Made by a program: the position numbers and the translations under genes
Notes under the pieces: generated by a model
What the model was told of the DNA's origin: nothing
Seen by the model: only the letters and a program-made list of their open reading frames with translations
Database searches by the model: none
Shown here: piece by piece, positions 36,347 through 48,070 of the stretch
Position numbering within the stretch: position 1 is the first letter of the stretch
How the letters are laid out: the number at the start of each line of letters is the position of its first letter
Assembly: GCA_027627225.1 (NCBI GenBank)
Contig: JAPFQT010000034.1
Coordinates: 1-64,000 of the forward strand
DNA from: Congeria kusceri
Taxonomy: Eukaryota; Mollusca; Bivalvia; Myida; Dreissenidae
Length of the DNA stretch: 64,000 bases
Direction: 5' to 3'

Positions 36347-39300
36347 AACAAGAGAGCCACAAGGCCCTAGGTCGCTCACCTGAGGGGCTAAGGAACTTAA
36401 CTGTTTTGAGCAAGTTTCATGAAGATTTGGCTAAAAATATTGGCCTCTAGAGTGTTCACAAGCTTTTTTTCAATTTGACCTGGTGACACAGCTTTTAAAC
36501 GCACGTTACCCTAACCCTAACCCTAACCTGGTTTCAAACTTGTTGCAGATATCATTGCAACAAATGTTCTAAGCAAGTTTTGTGATGATTGGCCTATAAA
36601 TGTGGCCTCTAGAGTGTTCACAAGCTTTTTCTATAAATTGTCCTTGTGATCTAGTTTTTTACCCCACATGACACAGTTTCGAACTCATCCGAGATGACAT
36701 TGAAATAAATGTTATGATCAAGTTTCAAGAAGATTGGGCAAAAAAATATGACTTCTGGTGTTCACAAGTTCTGGAGTTTAATTTGCCCTCATGACCTAGT
36801 TTTTCACCCCATGTGACCCAGTTTTGAACCCATCTGAGATATCATTGGGACAAATGTTCTGAGCATGTTCCAGAATGATTGGGCTATAAATGTAGTCTCC
36901 AGAGTATTCACAAACTTTTTCTTCAATTGGACCTGGGGACCTAGTTTTTAACCCCACCTGACCCAGTTTCAAACTCGTCTGAGATATCATTGGGACAAAT
37001 GTTCTCAGCAAGTTTCATGACGATTGTGCTACAAATGTGGCCTCTAGAGTGTTCACAAGCTTTTTCTTCAATTTGGCCTGGTGTTCTAGTTTTTGACCCT
37101 AGGTGACCAAACTTGTTTGAGATATTATTAAAACATATGTTCTGAGCGAGTTTTAAGAAGATTGGGGTAAAAAATATGACTTCTAGGGTGTTCACAAGCT
37201 TTTTATTTAATATGACCTAGTGACCTAGTTTTTGACCCCACATCACCAAGTTCCAAACTCATTTGAGATATTATCAGAACGAATGTTCTGAGCAAGTTTT
37301 ATGAATATTGGGCAATAAATGTGGCCTCTAGAGTGTTCACAAGCATTTTAAAGTTTTCAATATAGCTATATAAGGAAAATGCCGTCCCCTGGCAGCCATG
37401 TTTTTCAACGTAGAAGAACCATTTTCGAACTCAGCCGAGATATCATAAGAACAAATGTTCTGAGCAAGTTTCATGTTGACTGGGCAAATTATGTGACTTT
37501 TGGAGCGTTCACAAGCTTATTACTTAGTCATATAAGAAAAACTGCCTCGCCCTCTGGTGGCCATGTTTTTCAATGGAGCGAAACCATGTTAGAATTTGGC
37601 CTAGATATCATACGAACAAATGTTCTGAGCAAGTTTCACGCTTATTGGGCTAAAATGTGGCTTCTAGAGTGTTCACAAGCTTTTTCTTCAATATGACCTA
37701 GTAGCCGAGTTTTTAACCCCACATGACCCACTTTCGAACTCATTCAAGATATCATTGGAACAAATGTTCTGGGCAAGTTTCATGAAGATTGGGCAATAAA
37801 TGTGGCCTCTAAGAGTGTTCACAAACTTTTTAAAGTTTTCAATTGAGCCATATAAGGAAAACTGCCCTGCCCCGTGGCAGCCATGTTTTTCAACGGAGTG
37901 AAACTATTTTCGAACTCGACTGAGATATCATAAGAACAAATGTTCTAAGCAAGTTTCATGTTGATCTGGCAAAAAAATGTAACTTTTGGAGCATTCACAA
38001 GCTTTTTCTATAGCCATATACAGAAAACTGCCCCGCCCCCTGGCAGCCATGTTTTTCAACAGAGCGGAACTATTTTCGAATTTGGCCTAGATATCATAAG
38101 AACAAATGTTCTGCGCAAATTTAATTTTCATTGGGCTATAGATGTAACTTCTAGAGTGTTCACAAGCTTTTTCTTAAAATTGACCTCGTGATCTATTTTT
38201 GGCCCCACATGACCAGTTTCGAACTCATTCGCGATATCATTGGGACAAATGTTCTGGGCAAGTTTCAAGAAGATTGGGCAATAAATGTGGCCTCTAGAGT
38301 GTTCACAAGCTTTTTAAAGTTTTTAATATAGCCATATAACGAAAACTGCCAAGCCCCGTGGCAGCCATGTTTTATCAACGGAGTGGAACCATTTTCGAAC
38401 TTGGCTGAGATATCATAAGAACAAATGTTCTGAGCAATTTTCATGTTGATTGGGCAAAAAATGTGAGTTCTAGAGTGTTCACAACCTTTTTCTATAGCCA
38501 TATAAGGAAAACTGCTCCGCCTCCTGGTAGCCATGTTTTTCAAAGGAGTGGAACCATTTACAAAGTGACCAAGATATCATAAGAACAAATATTCTGAGCA
38601 AGTTTCATGCTGATCGGGCAAAAAATGTGACTCCTAGTGTTCACAAGCTTTTTCTTCAATTTGACCTAGTGACCTAGTTTTTGACCCCACATGACCAATT
38701 TCGAACTCGTCCGAGAAATCATTGGGACAAATGTTCTGGGCAAGTTTCATGAAGATTGAGCAATAAATGTGGCCTCTAGAGTGTTTACAAGCTTGTCAAA
38801 GTTTTCCATAAAGCCATATAAGAAAAACTGCCCCGCCCTGTGGCAGCCATGTTTTTCATCGGAGTGGAGCAACTTTCAAACTCGGATGAGATATCATAAG
38901 AACAAATGTTCATAGCAAGTTTCATGTTGATTGGGTAAAAAATGTCACTTCTAGAGTGTTCACAAGCTTTTCCTATAGCCAAATAAGGAAAACTGCCCTC
39001 CCCCCTGGCAGCCTTTTTTTTTCAATGGAGCAGAACCATTTTCCAACTCGGCCGCGATATCATAAGAACGCATATTCTGAGCAAGTTTCGTGAAGATTGG
39101 GTAAAAAATGTCACTTCAAGATTGTTCACAATCTTTATCTATAGCCATATAAAGAAAACTGCCCTACCCCCTGACGACCATGTTTTTCAACGGACCGGAA
39201 ACATTTTTGAACTCTGCCGAGATATCATAAGAACAAATGTTCTGAAAAAATTTCATGTTGATTGGGCAAAAAATATGACTTTTCAAGTGTTCACAAGCTC

Positions 39301-39536
39301 TTTCTTCAATTTGACCTAGTGACATAGTTTCTGACCCCACATGACCCAGTCTCAACCTTGGCCAAGATATAATTGGGACAAATGTTTTGATAAAGTTTCT
39401 TGAAGATTGGCCAATACATGTGGCCTCTAGAGTATTCACAAGGTAAATGTTGACGACGCAGGACGAAGGACGCACGGCAAACAAAAGGCAATCACAAAAG
39501 CCCACCATGAGCACGTTGTGCTCAGGTGAGCTAAAA
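36347..39536 (+). mobile_element. Core-repeat element C, 3.2 kb
   Basis: The 5' end is AACAAGAGAGCCACAAGGCC then CTAGGTCGCTCACCTGAG. The 3' end is the AGCCCACC..GGTGAGCT hairpin (one changed base) and an A tail. About 20 core units of 130-160 bp are present, in two interleaved subtypes. One contains 'gacctagtgacctagttttt'; the other 'gccatataaggaaaactgcc' plus 'gcagccatgtttttcaa'. Both share 'gaacaaatgttctgagcaag' and 'agagtgttcacaagcttttt'. ORFs here follow the repeat. Confidence 0.8.
36506..36528. repeat. Short telomere-like CCCTAA run
   Basis: Three CCCTAA units lie in the first core unit of element C, in place of the usual 'ccccacatgaccc' phrase. It may be a chance expansion or a captured telomeric repeat. 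Confidence 0.7.
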
Positions 39537-40019
39537 ATAACAATAGAATAATAATCACATAATGACTTCAACAATGCATATTAGGTAAATGATTAAATTT
39601 AATTTATATAAGATAAACATACATCATTTATATAGAAGAGAAAATTCTTAGGAAATGAAAAGTACAAACATGCATAAAACTGAGAAAAGGCAATATACAT
39701 GGAATATAATATATTAATATGAACCATATAGCTAATACCAGTCATTTTAGTTGTAAAGTTTTCGCTATAATCACGATTTCAATAAAAACGCGGAAATTAA
39801 CAACACTAATATATAAGCAAAGGTCCATCTTTAAAGCTGTCAAATCACTGCAAAAGTTATCAGCTATTATGATTCCTTACACGCTTAAACGTGATTAAAA
39901 ATGTTGGTTGTGTTCTACTGAGACGATGCAGGGTTAACTATAACGAGGAGATATGACATCAGTTCTGCGTGTGGAGTTTGTCATAGATGTTCACTCACTG
40001 GTAACCCAAGTGAACAGAC
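39537..40019. other. Unannotated stretch
   Basis: AT-rich; nothing recognised between element C and the LINE relic. Confidence 0.5.
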
Positions 40020-41940
40020 TTTGTCCAAGAATATGAGCAGCTGGGACATCTCATCAGATGGCGAACAGTGGGATTGAATGCGTGCCAGTTTGGGCTAATC
40101 CAGGCAGCCTCTTGCAACACCAGCAGGTCAGGAACTTCCCGAGTTTGAGGCCGTCTGGGCGAATCCTTGCTACCTTCCATATTGTGGCTGCAGTGAGGCT
40201 TTTTGAAGAAAACAAAAATCCGTGTCTTGTTCTTCATACGTCTGTATTGCCTGCTTACAGATTTACTTCCATGTTGCTTTTGTTGCAAACGCCCATTCAT
40301 TTTAAAGTGTGTCATGTTATGTTATAGCTGATATTTGTTAAGTAATCCCATGATATCTGGTATGAAGCCCAGGTTCCCGTGTTCGCACAGCTCTGACAGT
40401 CGGTAGGTGAACAGGATGTGGCACGGCTCATTTGGAGGAAAAGGACATAGTGTTCCCAGCAAAATTTGTTTTTGGAGGTCAATGTGTGCTTTAAGAGATG
40501 ACATTCCCATCATAGAGGTAACCTTGTCCTAGCCAGAAAGGTGGGGCAGATCTTGAGCATGTTCCAGGCAGTAGTGATGGCTATTTCTAACTGCTGCATA
40601 TTTGCATTGGTGATCGTGTCCCATAGCTTGCATCCTAAAGCGTTTTGGGAAGAAAAGTGTTGATTGCTCTGACACATTAACCCGACACTGACCTTTATGC
40701 ACGAATATATTACTAATCCGTTTCGCCGAATACTTAGCTTCTTTATTGGAACTGCGTAAAATTTATGTAAGTATTCCATTGAAAATACAGTTATATCATT
40801 AAACACATGAAGGAACAAATCTGAGTATAAATATAGGTAATAATTCAAGTGCGTAATCAATGCGAATAGAGTTCACGAGTGTCAGGTCAATGTGTCTGAG
40901 CTATGGTAAATAGCTTTGCAGAAAAGTTAAGTTTTTACCGTATCTTCCGGACTCTGCCTGACAGGGACAGAAGCATACCTACAATTGGCTGCTTGGTGCT
41001 GTCTCTGTCGTAGTGATATTTTTCTTGAGATGTCTGGTACCCTGCTGGATTGGGATGGGCCCTGACACGCATCCACGTGAGATGACGCCGCTTGTGCTAT
41101 GTTGATATAAGTCAGATACAATTCTCAGCATTTTACCGTTAGTTCCGACGTGTCCATACTTTATTGAATGCAGATGAGCGTCCTGATACGTGCATACTGC
41201 TTCTACATTTGCAGCAGAAATTATGGCCTACTTCAAGCATGCACGAGATAATTTTGCAGCACTTCTTTTGGTATCCATACTGCAGGTTCTTGAACGTTGA
41301 CAGAGTTGGTGTGTTCTTGATGCGTTTAAAAATTAGCTTTGCAAACAAATTTGATATCACTAGTTGAAGCTATATGGCTCTGTGACCTTAAGAAGAGTCT
41401 GTTAAGTGTTTCTCCCTTTCCTCTGTAAGGTCATGCTTGAAACTGGCAGGCATTTTTTCATTGGACATTATTGAATTAAACAGCAGACAGAAGAGATGTC
41501 AATTCGAGGTCACCATACTTTGGGTGCTCGTAGGTGACGGTGGCACCTTTGTTCATCAGGTGACCTTTGAACAGCCTTTGCAGTTCTCTGTTGCCTGTTT
41601 CGTAGGAAAGCTCTCGGTCGGGATGATTTTTGCTTGATGGCTTATGATACGATGTTACACATTCATCTACAAACTGTTTGTGGTTGGCATCAAACTCAGG
41701 GTTGTTTGTAAACGAGTACAGTTTCTAGAAGTATGTGCTCCATCCGTTGAGTGCCACGTCGTTCTTTGTTTCACGTTTGCCTTCAAAATCTATTTCACAA
41801 CCTTACTTTTTGCGTTCTGAGCACTTGGTGTTGAAAACTTTCCATAAAGATGGTGGATAAATTGTTCGATAAAGTGTCTATTTTTTCTAGTTCAACCTGG
41901 TCATTGATGTAGAAGTGTTTTTTGAGACGGATAAACTAAA
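40020..41940 (-). pseudogene. Decayed non-LTR retrotransposon (LINE) ORF2
   Basis: Minus-strand pieces follow LINE ORF2 order across several frames. At 41500-41760 a pre-RT/RT start reads FTNNPEFDANHKQF and later TYEHPKYGD, the usual 'YEHLKYG' block. At 41139-41360 the palm region has KLIFKRIKN, QYGYQKK and AFNKVW, the latter standing for the usual AFDxVW. At 40322-40700 a C-terminal part reads DLQKQILLGTLCPF and NLGFIPDIMGLLNKY. At 40080-40200 a late part reads IWKVARIRPDGLKL then a CWCC cluster. Stops and frameshifts interrupt every part. The endonuclease domain is not seen. The clade is not assigned. Confidence 0.65.
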
Positions 41941-42797
41941 CTCTCTAAAGACAGTTGGAAACAAACAATATTAAAATGCGAGTTATAAAGATACTGTTCA
42001 ACAGATTGCTCTTAAACAGTTAGCTCATTCAGGGCAGCACTCACTCTGACCCAAGTAGTGTGTACCACAATTACTGCACACACAAAACAACAGAAAATCA
42101 TAGCTAAGTATCTGATAGAAGTCTACAAGTCATTCTACATGTGTAATGACTTCATGCACAAGTATCGATGCAAAAATAAACAATGTTAAATCATTATCAG
42201 CATTAAACATAATGAAATTAACCAATTTCACATTATATATTCATTTTCTATCTTTGAACTAAACAATACTCAAAAGATCAATGCCTTTTTACTGGAGCAA
42301 GTTAAAAAATCCTTCGTATTTCAAATTCAAGTATTAATATAACATATCAGTGTCATGTTTTCAAGTAATTGATCAAATAAATTTCTAACATGTATGTAGA
42401 AATGACAGTCAGTCTAAAAATAGCAAGTGTCATGTACATGTATATTTATGTACAAACATTAACTTCTAAACTAAAGTTGTTTTTGTCGTTTGGCATACAG
42501 TACATGTTAACTCGTTAAGTTATGTAAAATGCAATAGCAATTATGTTAGACACAGACGGTAGAATATCAGTTCCAATGTCCAAAAATACACTGTCATTTT
42601 AAGATAAAAATATTGTGCATACAAAATATTGTAGATACTAAACCACAATTGTGTTTTGAAACATAACACAATACACAATACATAAATTTGAAAAATAATA
42701 CATTACACAATACATCAGTTTCAATATAAATACATAATGTCATTTTAAGATGACCATATTTGTTATTATACAAATGTCTGATACATGTACAAGTAAG
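41941..42797. other. AT-rich stretch downstream of the TRIM-like gene
   Basis: This holds the 3' flank of the minus-strand TRIM-like gene and probably its 3' UTR. No canonical AATAAA was found on the minus strand close to the stop. No other gene is seen. Confidence 0.5.
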
Positions 42798-43147
42798 CTA
42801 TTGCACTGTGAACACCAGGATGTTGTTGTTCCATTGTCCCACAATGATGGAGGCTGTGTGCCTGTTGTAGCAGACTGACACTGGGTCCCTCACTCCATCC
42901 CTGTCTGTAACCAGAGTGGCCAGCTTCTTCCTGCCCTCCCTGTCCACCTGTATGATAGTCTGGGACCCCCCTCCACCGACCAACACCTGGCCTGCAGGTG
43001 TCACATGTACAGCATATAGGCGATGTAGTTCAGGGTCCTCCAATGTAGAGAGTACAGACCCATCCCTGGCCAGGGTGAGGACCTTGTGCTGGAAGTAGTT
43101 GGTGACGTATATACGATCCCCAGTGGGACTCACAGCACACTTCCGTA
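42798..43147 (-). CDS. TRIM-like gene, exon 3
   Basis: Last coding exon, encoding the C-terminal propeller blades. It starts after acceptor ttttgcag and ends with the stop codon at 42798-42800. The split codon with exon 2 gives Val. The peptide contains an NHL-like VGQWNNNILVF strand at the end. Confidence 0.85.
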
Positions 43148-46100
43148 CTGCAAAACAGAGTCACATCAAGATATTAAATTACTTTCAATGTTTAATAACG
43201 TTAATACACAAACTGCAGTGACATCGTATTATTAATGCGTCGTTAAACAGACAATTACGCGTCTTAAAGATCTGCATAAAATCCAATAATAATACATATT
43301 TTAGTGTGACAGGAAGGTTCTGTATCAGTTTATTGCCTAAAAGTTTGACACGTTGACTGGTGAGTTAGAACTGAAGTCTACCACAAATACACAGATGGAA
43401 ACGATTACACGGTACAGTGAACGTGTACGCATGAATGTGTAACTATATTCAGTAATAACATATTTCCTATACACGTATACATGAATGTGTCAGCTGATGC
43501 AACTATGGCATATGCAGTATTCATAGATTTTCCATACATATATACGTGATTACTGACATCTGTGTTATTCTACAGCTGACACAGGCTGACATATTTATAA
43601 CATGTACATGTACATTATAATAACAGAAGTTAAGCTTTTACAACAGGAAATATGTTTCAAAACAACATGAAATAAAACTTTTCTCTTTTGTTCTTCTACA
43701 CAAGTAACAAAAGCCAGTTGTTATTTAAACAGTTTTACAAATACAAATCTATTAATTTAACAAATTTCAACTACAACAATTTAAAGTTTATTTACTTCAT
43801 ATAACGTTTGGAAACACGATGAATTATGAAACAATAATGCATGTATATTTACTCGAAAACCACAAAATATAAACAGCAGGTCACAGAGTGTGTTGATTTG
43901 CACTCACTGTCTATTTATAGACATGCCATGAAGTCAGAAGTGACAGTCAAAATGCCTGATAACTTATATATATATATCAATAATATTGAAAATCATTCTT
44001 TACCGCTGTTGTAATAATAAATAGACACATGTACATTCTACAACTATGCAGTCTTACAATTACTTTATGATACATATTTCTAATAATATCCGGATGAACC
44101 GGCCATGATTCTAACCTGTATAGACACCTGATGTATCCTCATACAGCTTGCTGACCAGTTTCCCACTCAGCGTGTACTTGTACAGTGCAGCATAATCAGT
44201 GACATACAGCTCCCCCTGGTGGTGGGCGATACCTCTACAGTGATGTTGTAACTGAAGCTTCCTGCCCTTCACCAGCTGCCCATTGTTGACAGAGATAAAC
44301 TGGATCTCATGTGTGTTAGCATCATTCACAGTAACAGCAACTTCACTGTGTGTTATATGACATATGTCCCATGGATCAGTAGACACATCACAATGAGTAA
44401 GCGCCCTGTACTGCTGGTCCAGCAGCTTTAATTTCTCATTATTTTTGTCTAAAACAAGAATCTGGCCATCAGGGAGAACACAGATGGCTGAAATCCAGCA
44501 CATGTATAAATCACTTGGTATGCTTCCATTATATACAGACTTCCCCTTCACAGTGAAGACCTGGTATGGGCTCGCTTGCACTGTAAATGTTTCAAACTGT
44601 TGTATTTTTTGTAGACATTTTCTACTTGCAATAAACAACAATTCGTTTCTGTTCTTATCATAAATGTGTTGTAGGGCGTCTTGGAGTTGTTTCATTTCAT
44701 CATGAAGCCTGATGCATTTGTCATTATCAGATCGAAGGGTTATCAGATTATCTTTCAAGTCCTTTAGAATGCTATGATCAAATTCAACTAAAATAGAACT
44801 GATTTTCTTACGCATTTCTTCTTGCTCATGTTTATGTATTTCATTCACTGTGTTATTTTCGAATTCAACAAAAAAGGATTTGATTTTTAAACGCATATCT
44901 TCTACCATGTGTCGCTCATGTTCATGGTATGAACCCTGCAGGGAATGAACGCTGTCCTCCCAATCATTGCGCAGGTGCTTCATTTGTGAAAGAATGGTCT
45001 GAATCTGTGCTGACAGTTGCTTCCGGTTTGTGGGCTGGTTTTGCAATGATTCCGAAATAAGCTTCACTTGGGCGCACTGTCTGAAAACGATATAAATAAT
45101 TTATTGTAATGACCATTCAGGTAAAATAGAATAAAATATTCATATAAGATAAACATTCTTATTTTAAAGAATGCACCATGGGAATGACATGTATGCAGAC
45201 ATCCAGTAATTCGATGCACTTTATGTCTGTTTTAAATTAATATACATTTATGAGTTTTCTTCAAACTTTATAAACATGGAGCATAAGGCCGCTTATCCTT
45301 ATGTCCATATCCACATCCGTATCTGCACCTGCATAAATATTATATGGACGCGCTTTTCCACGAATCCGCAAATAAATGTAGAATATTTTAGTGTTCTTAT
45401 TTTCAAATAGTTGCAATGTCTGAGAAAGAAGAGTTTTAACATTTTTAATTATGTCGGCTGCAAATATTTATGCCAGTACGTAAAAGCTTTGACATGTGGT
45501 GGATTGTAAACAATATAAAGCATCCAACAATTAAATCTACAGCATCAGTCATGACTCATTTAAAGATAACCCGTTATTACAGAGTTATTGTACTCGGTGA
45601 GTCTAAGGTTGAGTTATCCAGGTGTATCTAGACTGTTTCTTCTTTTCATCCAATGTTTTATGGATCACAGCCTTTTGTTTAAATTGCTAAGTTAGATACC
45701 ATGTCGTCCGCATCCGAATAAAATCACTCACAAAGCAATTTCTTGCGGCGGCTTTTGTGTTTGCGCTTTGCGGATACGGACCGAGGATATATGGAAACGG
45801 TCCAACTGTTTTCAACTTGTTCGCTTGTTTGCGGATGCAGATTTGCGCAATGCGGATAAGGTACGGAAAAGCGCCCTCAAATGAATAGGGCAGCATTGTA
45901 TAAGGAATACTGAAGAAAGGGCAAAATGCATGTGAAACTGTCCAAATAATACGGCCCCCACAAAATGTCAATGCTGTTGGTGGCTCGACTGACCCGACTT
46001 TTTCATGCCAGCCCAAAGCCTAAATAACTCCGATAAACTACCCCGACACTGACCTTGATCCATAATTCTAACATGATTTTTTTCCATAGTCTAAGAACAC

Positions 46101-47837
46101 AATTATTGTTTCAAAAATAACGAACGGAAAAAGTTGTCCTGATTCTGAGCGCAGCATCGTAAATTGTTATATAATCTATAAATAGACGCCCTCCCATTGG
46201 TCCAAACGGCCCCACTCATGTCCTATGGGCTAAAACTAGATTTGGGAATTCTCAAAATTTGAACCCCGCATGCACATAACAATTCACACGCAGCGACAGG
46301 AACCGGAATAAAATAACTTTTGAATTATGTTCTTATTATCTTTACGTACTTGAAACATGAACGGTGTAATAACATTTAAATATGATTGAATAAAAGCTTA
46401 TTTTAGCAATAATTATGTGTTACTCAATGACTTAATTGAATATTTTAATCCTTTACATTTCAATATATGTACTATAATTATTTAATATTCATAGATTATA
46501 TAACAGACCATTTGTTGACTAGATGGCCATTGGACTGATGTTAACTGGGTGATACTCGATCAAGCTGATCTCGGTCGACATGCGCTCACCCAGTAAACAT
46601 CAAACCATGTCCAATGGCCATCTAGTCAATAACTGTACAATGTAGTTCTCATTACAATTACAAAAATATTTGTCAGATCATGTTAGAATCAAAAATATTT
46701 ATTGCATTATCGTTATTTATCGTCCAATAAACAAGTCTTTGTTGTTCTGATGCGTGGCTATTAAACCACTCAAGCTAACACCCTCGTGATTTAATTCCCA
46801 GGCATCAGAATTCCACATCGTTATTAGTTGGCCAACAAACAACAATCAATCGAAAATGATTTCTAAGTTTATTATTAATTATATTTCAAATCTCTTACAA
46901 TAAATATATGTTTCTTTACTGGAAATAATTTTAAATTTACGCAAGAGTATGCCATTGCGAACACAAAATATATGAACAAGAGCTGTTTTTAAAACAGTTA
47001 TGCCCCCTAACAAGTTTGGATGAAAACTGTTGGACACAAAGAGCGAAAACTTCTAAAAGACCAATTTTACATGAACTAACGGCAGTAACTCAGCAGTTTC
47101 TAGGACAATTTATAAATTTGATCATCGAATTTGCTATGACATTATAATCACAAACAGTTTCGTCAAGTTTGGGGAGGATCAAATGAAAACTGTTAGACTT
47201 AGAGAACAAAAAACGCTAAAAAGGCAAATTTAAGATGAATGAAGGGCCATAACTACACATTGACTGTGATGTCTTGTTCTATAACTTGACTAAAATATTA
47301 TGCCCCCAAATATTTTTGGTAAGATATGATGAATATTGTTTGACATAAGAGACTGGAAACGGCTAAAACTAAAAGGCTAATTTTAGATAATTCAAGGGTC
47401 ATATTGCTAGACTTACCAAGACTTTTAATATCAACAGTTTATAAGACTTTGTGATTGTTAACAATAATATGAATCGAAATTGCAACCTATTTTGTAAAAT
47501 ACCTGTGGTTAAGGAAAGCACAATGAGTGCAGCACAACTGACTGTGGTCATTGCAGAACATGTCCAGCCTTTCATCTTCATGAAATTCACATTTGAGTAA
47601 AAATTCCTCCACCTTCTTGGAAACTGGCCATTTCTTAAAGTTTTCCCTTCCATACGGGGAATGTTTTTTGAACATCTGACCATGATAGTCAATACATTTT
47701 CCACAGTAAAACTTCAGACATGTTTTACAGTAAAAATCTGCATGTACCTCCAGAGTCTGTACTTTGCAGATTGAACAACAATAGTCTTTAACTACATCAG
47801 AATCTTCAGCAACCGTAGACAAAGAAAACATCGCCAT
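42798..47837 (-). CDS. TRIM-like protein: two B-boxes, coiled coil, NHL-like propeller; no RING
   Basis: The coding exons are 47837-47503, 45080-44116 and 43147-42798. They join in phase (335, 965 and 350 nt; 550 codons with stop; 549 aa). Donors are CACAG|gtattt and ACAG|gttaga. Acceptors are gttttcag|ACAG and gttttgcag|TACGG. Residues 20-60 are a first B-box-like Cys/His cluster. Residues 83-111 are a B-box 2 with C83, H86, C95, H98, C103, C106 and H111. Residues 120-270 are predicted coiled coil. From about 285 to the end lies a beta-propeller with an NHL-like repeat (GDRIYVTNYFQHKVLTLARD). TRIM proteins usually begin with a RING finger for E3 ligase activity. Here none precedes the B-boxes, and no signal peptide is seen, so it is probably cytosolic. 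B-box/NHL genes are expanded in bivalves, and a role in ubiquitin signalling or immunity is inference. A RING exon further upstream is not excluded. Confidence 0.85.
44116..45080 (-). CDS. TRIM-like gene, exon 2
   Basis: A large exon encoding the coiled coil (for example EHERHMVEDMRLKIKSFF) and the first propeller blades (ICVLPDGQILVLDKNNEKLK). Codons split at both borders are resolved in frame (Arg with exon 1, Val with exon 3). The intron to exon 3 is 968 bp. Confidence 0.88.
45460..45870. repeat. Diverged repeat shared with 59190-59560
   Basis: Both segments have 'gtcgtctgca'/'gtcggctgca', a 'gagttattatact'-like phrase, 'ataccatgtcgtccgcatc' / 'ataccatgtcttctgcatc', and 'aaaatcactcacaaagcaat' / 'aaaattactcacgcagcaat', in the same order. 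This copy lies in intron 1 of the TRIM-like gene. Family unknown. Confidence 0.55.
46060..46855 (-). mobile_element. Element M, copy 5 (reverse), interrupted
   Basis: 46060-46165 is the reverse of the M right end ('ctaacatgat', 'aagaacacaattattg', 'tgattctgagcgcagcat'). 46640-46855 is the reverse of the M left end, with 'gttctgatgcgtggctatta' and 'ccaacaaacaacaatc'. About 470 bp lies between, including a hairpin element. It is in intron 1 of the TRIM-like gene. Confidence 0.65.
46515..46629. mobile_element. Hairpin-forming insert in the M copy
   Basis: Arms 46515-46552 and 46586-46629 are inverted repeats: TTGACTAGATGGCCATTGGA against TCCAATGGCCATCTAGTCAA, then CTGGGTGA against TCACCCAG. A loop of about 33 bases lies between them. 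It is likely a small foldback MITE. Confidence 0.65.
46975..47415 (+). mobile_element. Core-repeat element H (AACAAGAG start, ATGCCCCC)
   Basis: It begins 'aacaagagctgtttttaaaa' and 'cagttatgccccc', where CTGTTTT and AAAACAG form a hairpin. Two units share 'gatgaaaactgtt'/'aaatgaaaactgtta' and 'gggccataactacaca'-like phrases. A related element is at 50700-51120. The 3' end is not defined. It sits just inside intron 1 of the TRIM-like gene. Confidence 0.5.
47503..47837 (-). CDS. TRIM-like gene, exon 1 (B-boxes)
   Basis: It starts with MAMFSLSTVAEDSD. Both Met codons are close together; the first is used here. The exon encodes both B-boxes and ends LNHR at a gtattt donor. If the donor is ignored, the frame stops after four codons (YFTK), which supports splicing. 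The following intron is 2,422 bp and full of repeats. Confidence 0.85.
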
Positions 47838-48055
47838 TTTGCTAATTAACTTGCAACAAAAAAACCTTTATGACTTAAATTCAGGTAAGATATTTATGTT
47901 TGAGTATCTCTAAACATGAAGATTTATATTCAAGAAAAATCACATTAAAGCCTATTATCCAGCAATAAAGAATTCCAACTGAACAGAAACCGAGATAAAC
48001 TTCAAATGATATTCTGTGGTCTGACACCAGTGAACTCAATAACTATGTAAACTGT

Positions 48056-48070
48056 CACGTGAGTCACGTG
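48056..48070. promoter_or_regulatory. Tandem CACGTG boxes upstream of the TRIM-like gene
   Basis: Two GTCACGTGAG motifs are centred 9 bp apart (CACGTG at 48056-48061 and 48065-48070), about 220 bp upstream of the start codon. GTCACGTGA is the kind of site bound by USF/MITF/TFEB-type bHLH-ZIP factors. Promoter function is inference; no TATA box or start site is established. Confidence 0.4.

Noticed and set aside
36796..39574. Several ORFs of 60-136 codons with similar peptides
   Set aside because: They are repeated readings of element C core units and are not conserved as protein.
44445..44663. Plus-strand ORF opposite TRIM exon 2
   Set aside because: It is a shadow of the minus-strand coding exon.
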